Positions 6,463 through 8,923 of a DNA stretch of 8,923 nt are shown one piece after another. The position numbers were made by a program, and so were the translations under genes. The notes under the pieces were generated by a model. It was given only the letters and a program-made list of their open reading frames with translations. It was not told the origin of the DNA and ran no database searches. Source of the stretch: DASZMJ01 sp035551935. GTDB taxonomy: Bacteria; Planctomycetota; Planctomycetia; Isosphaerales; Isosphaeraceae. Position 1 is the first letter of the stretch; every line of letters begins with the position of its first letter. Location of the stretch: positions 1 through 8,923 of the forward strand of contig DASZMJ010000083.1 of assembly GCA_035551935.1 (NCBI GenBank), given 5' to 3'.

Positions 6463-7275
6463 ATGGGCGTGGCCTGGCGCTACCTCCGACTGCTCGGCTC
6501 GCTCGGCCGCTACACGTTGGCGCGCGAGCTGGCCTTCCGCGGCAACTTCCTGGTCAAGGTGTCGGTCGAGGTGCTCTGGCTGTCGATCCTGCTCGCCTTC
6601 TACGCGACCGTCTTCGGCGCCACGACGACGATCGCCGGCTGGACGCGGTACGAGTACCTCTTCTTCGTCGGCTGCTACTACGCGCTGAACGGCCTGACCG
6701 AGACCCTCTTCCTGGAGAACTGCAACGAGTTCGCCGAGCTGGTGCGCACCGGCGACCTCGACTTCCTGCTGCTCAAGCCCATCGACGAGCAATTCATGAT
6801 CACCTGCCGCCGCGTCGACTGGGCGACGGCGCCGAACGTCCTGCTGGGCGGGGCGCTGATGGCGTACTCGTTGTACCAGATGAACTGGCACTTCAACCCG
6901 CTGCACGCGGCGATGTTCGTGGTCCTGTTCGGCTGCGGGACGGCGATCTGCTACGCGTTCATGGTCATGCTCACGTCCTTGTCGGTCTGGATGGTCCGCA
7001 ACCAGGGTTTGATGGAGATGTGGTGGCTCTTCTCGAGCCTGGCGCGGTACCCGAAGGAGATCTTCGGCGTCCAGCCCTGGTCGCAGCCGTTGGGGATCGT
7101 CTTCACGTTCATCGTGCCGATCCTGCTCGTCGTCAACGTCCCCGCCGACGTGATGGTCCGGACGTTCGACTGGCGGGTCGTCGGCTACACGCTGGTCGCG
7201 ACCGCCGCCCTGCTCTGGGCCAGCCGCCGCTTCTTCCAGCACGCTCTCCGCTCCTATCGCAGCGCCAGCAGTTGA
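6463..7275 (+). CDS. ABC-2 type transporter permease, second subunit (COG3694-like)
   Basis: The protein is 270 aa and starts three bases after the previous stop codon, so the genes are co-translated or close to it. About six membrane segments are visible, roughly at 28-52, 62-80, 120-138, 145-172, 206-226 and 234-252. The loop VRTGDLDFLLLKPIDEQF (94-111) corresponds to the GTIKKYLIQPVD loop of the first permease, and LARYPKEIFG is a conserved feature of the COG3694-type partner. The final codons (QHALRSYRSASS) end in sequence that is duplicated twice downstream (see the repeat at 7258-7456). The family is known from cyanobacterial and actinobacterial exporters; the substrate here is unknown. 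Confidence 0.88.
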   Translation: MGVAWRYLRLLGSLGRYTLARELAFRGNFLVKVSVEVLWLSILLAFYATVFGATTTIAGWTRYEYLFFVGCYYALNGLTETLFLENCNEFAELVRTGDLDFLLLKPIDEQFMITCRRVDWATAPNVLLGGALMAYSLYQMNWHFNPLHAAMFVVLFGCGTAICYAFMVMLTSLSVWMVRNQGLMEMWWLFSSLARYPKEIFGVQPWSQPLGIVFTFIVPILLVVNVPADVMVRTFDWRVVGYTLVATAALLWASRRFFQHALRSYRSASS

Positions 7276-7456
7276 TGGGTATCGGGCGGCCGTGAGATCA
7301 TCATCCTCGTAGGGCAGGGCTCGCCCTGCCGCCCGCCGGTCCGATCGAAGAGGCAGGGCGAGCCCTGCCCTACGAAGCGTTCGCGGCGGCAGCAGTTGAT
7401 GGGCATCGGGCGGCCGTGAGATCATCATCCTCGCGTTCGCGGCGCCAGCAGTTGAT
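7258..7456 (+). repeat. Tandem direct repeats derived from the permease gene end
   Basis: Three copies of CGCRGCGSCAGCAGTTGAT occur at 7258-7276, 7382-7400 and 7438-7456; the first covers the end and stop codon of the second permease gene. The first two copies continue as near-identical DNA: 7266-7309 and 7390-7433 match over 44 bp with one mismatch (T7280 versus C7404). The last two share 24 bp (7377-7400 and 7433-7456, one mismatch). The period is 124 bp between copies one and two but 56 bp between two and three, a difference of exactly 68 bp explained by the hairpin element in the first interval. No coding sequence is evident after the permease stop. Confidence 0.9.
7307..7375. repeat. Perfect 24-bp inverted repeat with nested hairpins, inserted in a tandem repeat
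   Basis: Arms at 7307-7330 and 7352-7375 are perfect reverse complements over 24 bp around a 21-base loop. Each arm contains its own 8-bp palindrome, GGCAGGGC-TC-GCCCTGCC (7313-7330 and mirror). The plan, two short hairpins in inverted orientation, is the same as at 4395-4473 although the bases differ. It occupies only one of two equivalent junctions in the surrounding tandem repeat. No T-run follows the stem, so a classical intrinsic terminator is unlikely, although the stem could stabilise the 3' end of the ABC transcript. Confidence 0.88.
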
Positions 7457-7462
7457 CCGAAC

Positions 7463-7482
7463 CGACCGGATTCGGTCGAGGG
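7463..7482 (+). promoter_or_regulatory. Small hairpin abutting the WD40 gene ribosome-binding site
   Basis: CGACCG-GATT-CGGTCG (7463-7478) forms a perfect 6-bp stem with a 4-base loop. Its last base is the first base of GAGGG (7478-7482), the likely Shine-Dalgarno sequence for the ATG at 7492. In an mRNA it could affect ribosome access; it may also be a chance palindrome. Confidence 0.35.
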
Positions 7483-7491
7483 CCACGGCCC

Positions 7492-8616
7492 ATGCTCGCT
7501 TACAAGCGGTTCTCGCACTTCCTCCGCGACGGCCTGGTGCTCATCGCCCTGCTGATCACCTGGGCCGTGATCGAGGCGCGGAGAGACGCGGCCGAGCGGC
7601 TGGCCCGCCACGAGGACTTCTCGATCATCGAAGTCCAGCCGCCCCATTCCTCCTATGAGGTCGCGGCGTTCTCGGCCGACGGGCGCCGTTGTGCCCTCCT
7701 TCGTGGGTCGTCGTCCGTCGCGAACGCGGATAGGGCCTGGTTGCGGGGCAGCGTCATCCCGCATGTCGTCGCGAACGATCGTTACTTCAACCCCGTCGCG
7801 TTCGGTCCCAGGGAGGTGAACGGCGACTCCGAGGTCGATTCCCTCGTCCGATCGATCGCGATGTCCCCCGACGGCAAGATCCTCGCTTTCGGCGGCGACG
7901 GGGCGATCACGCTCTGGGACGTCGACCGCCAGCGGATCGTCGAGAAGCTCGACTGCCCGCGCATCCAGGTCGCCTGCCTCGCCTTCGCCCCCGACGGCCG
8001 CGCGGTCGCCGCGGGGTCGGAGACCGGCGACATCGTGATCAGCGACCTGGGCGGCTCGGTGCGCTGGCACGAGACGACGGATGGCGCCGTGCGCTGCCTC
8101 GCCTTCGCCCCCGACGGCAGGCGGCTGGCCGTCGGCACCTCGCTCGGCGCGATCCTGCTCTTCGACGCCCGCTCGGGTACGTTCGTGCGGTCGTTCAAGG
8201 ACGCGCCCCGCCAGGGCCACGCCACGCAGGTCGTCGCCCTGGCGTTCCGGCCCGACGGCGAGGCCCTCGCCACGGCGAGCCGGGTGGACGTGAAGGCCTG
8301 GGACGTGGCCACCGGCGAGAAGCTCGCCACGCTGCCGAACTCCGACCCCTGGGGCCGCGGCTGGCCGGATGTGTCGCTCGCCTATCGCCCCGACGGCAAG
8401 GCCGTCGCCATCGGCCTCGGCTCGACCTATGCCCCCAGGCGCGGCGAGGTCCGGCTCTGGCGGCCGGTCGAGGAGTCGGGGGCTCAACCCCTGTTCGTCG
8501 ACGACGCCCACATCGTCCTCGGCCTCTCCTTCAGCCCCGACGGCCAGGCCCTCGCCACCGCCGGCCGCGACGGCAACGTCCGCCGCTGGGACGTGGGGGG
8601 GGCGGCTCGACCTTGA
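7492..8616 (+). CDS. Membrane-anchored WD40-repeat beta-propeller protein
   Basis: The protein is 374 aa. The ATG at 7492 follows GAGGG (7478-7482) with nine bases between. One hydrophobic segment at about 13-28 (LVLIALLITWAVIEA) after a basic N-terminus makes it a signal-anchor protein with the propeller probably outside the cytoplasmic membrane. Seven WD40-type units are marked by the 'x-P/A-D-G' turn at residues 61-64 (SADG), 125-128 (SPDG), 166-169 (APDG), 206-209 (APDG), 243-246 (RPDG), 289-292 (RPDG) and 338-341 (SPDG). Most units end in a WD-like dipeptide (LWDV, KAWDV, RLWRP, RRWDV). Seven units suit a closed seven-bladed propeller, a protein-interaction scaffold. The space between the first and second marks is about 64 residues instead of about 40, so blade one or its link is enlarged or diverged. 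No enzyme domain is fused. The partner is unknown. Confidence 0.88.
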   Translation: MLAYKRFSHFLRDGLVLIALLITWAVIEARRDAAERLARHEDFSIIEVQPPHSSYEVAAFSADGRRCALLRGSSSVANADRAWLRGSVIPHVVANDRYFNPVAFGPREVNGDSEVDSLVRSIAMSPDGKILAFGGDGAITLWDVDRQRIVEKLDCPRIQVACLAFAPDGRAVAAGSETGDIVISDLGGSVRWHETTDGAVRCLAFAPDGRRLAVGTSLGAILLFDARSGTFVRSFKDAPRQGHATQVVALAFRPDGEALATASRVDVKAWDVATGEKLATLPNSDPWGRGWPDVSLAYRPDGKAVAIGLGSTYAPRRGEVRLWRPVEESGAQPLFVDDAHIVLGLSFSPDGQALATAGRDGNVRRWDVGGAARP

Positions 8617-8629
8617 GGGAGGGGACTCT

Positions 8630-8736
8630 CTCTTCGTAACCCGAAGCGCAAGCGAGGGCCTCTCTACCGCGGCCAAGAGACCCAACCGGACCGATAGGGA
8701 TGGAAGACCCTCGCTCGCGCTTCGGGTTACGAAGAG
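8630..8736. repeat. 29-bp imperfect inverted repeat of planctomycete 'NPKRERG' type
   Basis: Arms at 8630-8658 and 8708-8736 are reverse complements over 29 bp with one mismatch, separated by 49 bases. In one frame each arm reads NPKRKRG (plus strand) or NPKRERG (minus strand). Translated repeats with this wording recur in predicted planctomycete proteins and usually mark intergenic elements miscalled as coding; that is background knowledge, not tested here. It starts 13 bases after the WD40 stop codon and may fold at the end of that transcript, but lacks a T-run. Confidence 0.85.
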
Positions 8737-8741
8737 GGAAA

Positions 8742-8770
8742 CCCTCGCTGGCGCGTCGAGTGAGGAAGTG
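8742..8770 (-). repeat. Third, diverged copy of the repeat arm ('LTRRASEG' type)
   Basis: This stretch matches the right arm at 8708-8736 at 23 of 29 positions in the same orientation. On the minus strand it reads LTRRASEG, another translated-repeat signature typical of planctomycete intergenic DNA. The two repeat wordings, NPKRERG and LTRRASEG, are therefore diverged relatives of one element here. Confidence 0.65.
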
Positions 8771-8807
8771 AATCCCTCTTCTCCCTATAGTGGACCCCGA
8801 AAACTGG

Positions 8808-8833
8808 ACCACCGGTTAAGCTACGCCGGTGGT
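8808..8833. repeat. Hairpin in the IS leader upstream of orfA
   Basis: ACCACCGG (8808-8815) pairs perfectly with CCGGTGGT (8826-8833) around a 10-base loop. It overlaps the inner part of the terminal repeat and lies before the orfA ribosome-binding site. In insertion sequences such structures can limit transposase expression from outside transcripts; that role is inferred. Confidence 0.5.
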
Positions 8834-8850
8834 CGAGCAAAGGGGGAGAG

Positions 8851-8923
8851 ATGGCAGGCAAGCGGAAAGTCCACACGGCGGCGTTCAAGGCCCAGGTCGC
8901 CCTGGCCGCCCTCAGGGGGGACA
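8851..8923 (+). CDS. IS3-family transposase OrfA, N-terminal part
   Basis: The ATG at 8851 follows AGGGGGAGAG (8841-8850), a strong but very close ribosome-binding site. The 24 codons visible read MAGKRKVHTAAFKAQVALAA and then LRGD. This is the start of the helix-turn-helix OrfA of IS3-type elements (pattern: basic residues, '(F/Y)..EFK..VALEAL.G'). OrfA binds the IS ends and is joined to the DDE transposase OrfB by programmed frameshifting in this family. The frame is open to the window edge; whether the IS is intact cannot be seen. Confidence 0.85.
   Translation, partial: MAGKRKVHTAAFKAQVALAALRGD

Larger units (their letters stand above)
8617..8790. other. Intergenic region between the WD40 gene and the IS element
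   Basis: This 174-bp stretch contains the imperfect inverted repeat at 8630-8736 and a third degenerate copy of the arm at 8742-8770, followed by about 20 bases up to the IS end. I see no gene here. Short open frames exist only because the repeats are readable in several frames (NPKRKRG, LTRRASEG). Confidence 0.7.
8791..8923 (+). mobile_element. Left end of an IS3-family insertion sequence (cut by window edge)
   Basis: The terminal inverted repeat begins at 8791 with TGGACCCCGAAAACTGGACC; IS3-family ends start with TG and often contain a 'GACCCC.AAAA.TGGAC' stretch. A hairpin (8808-8815 with 8826-8833) follows, and then orfA with its own ribosome-binding site. Bases just before the end (TAG or ATAG, 8787-8790) would be the target duplication of 3-4 bp, but the right end is outside the window. 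Everything after orfA codon 24 is missing here. Confidence 0.85.

Noticed and set aside
5842..8685. A 947-codon open frame on the minus strand
   Set aside because: It runs antisense through the permease and WD40 genes, has repetitive His/Gln/Arg/Glu-rich composition and no domain. It is a shadow caused by GC-rich codon usage.

Overview
The window is very GC-rich, with G or C favoured at codon third positions. It is probably from a planctomycete, most likely of the Isosphaeraceae/Gemmata type. This is inferred from three things: dispersed palindromic repeats that read 'NPKRKRG/NPKRERG' and 'LTRRASEG' when translated, a WD40-repeat protein with an N-terminal membrane anchor, and long intergenic gaps filled with short repeats. 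No rRNA, tRNA or CRISPR array was seen.

Layout. (1) 45-1067, minus: a membrane-anchored M28 zinc enzyme that keeps all the residues expected of an animal-type glutaminyl cyclase. (2) 1068-1777: a gene-free gap of about 710 bp holding seven same-orientation copies of a short TGGGTTCGTT motif. (3) 1778-3849, plus: two genes coupled by an ATGA overlap. The second is a SctQ/FliM-FliN-like protein with a C-terminal SpoA domain. The first is an unrecognised helical protein with two FliG/ARM-like segments. Together they look like a minimal cytoplasmic (C-ring or sorting-platform) module of a type III secretion or flagellum-like machine, with no other apparatus genes in the window. A GTG with a Shine-Dalgarno-like sequence inside the second gene could yield a separate SpoA-only product, as known for SctQ proteins elsewhere. 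(4) 3857-4324, minus: a secreted DUF4440/SnoaL-like protein, convergent with the SctQ gene. (5) A 28-bp perfect inverted repeat at 4395-4473. (6) 4563-7275, plus: a three-gene operon for an ABC-2 type exporter, one ATPase and two different permeases, tightly coupled. (7) 7258-7456: a tandem repeat copied from the end of the last permease gene. One repeat junction carries a hairpin element and the next does not, a natural filled-site/empty-site pair. (8) 7492-8616, plus: a membrane-anchored WD40 protein with seven propeller-like units. (9) 8617-8790: planctomycete-type palindromic repeats. (10) 8791-8923: the left end of an IS3-family insertion sequence with the start of its orfA, cut by the window edge.

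The genes fall into unrelated modules rather than one pathway. The most interesting parts are the orphan SctQ-like gene pair and the nested-palindrome repeat elements between genes.
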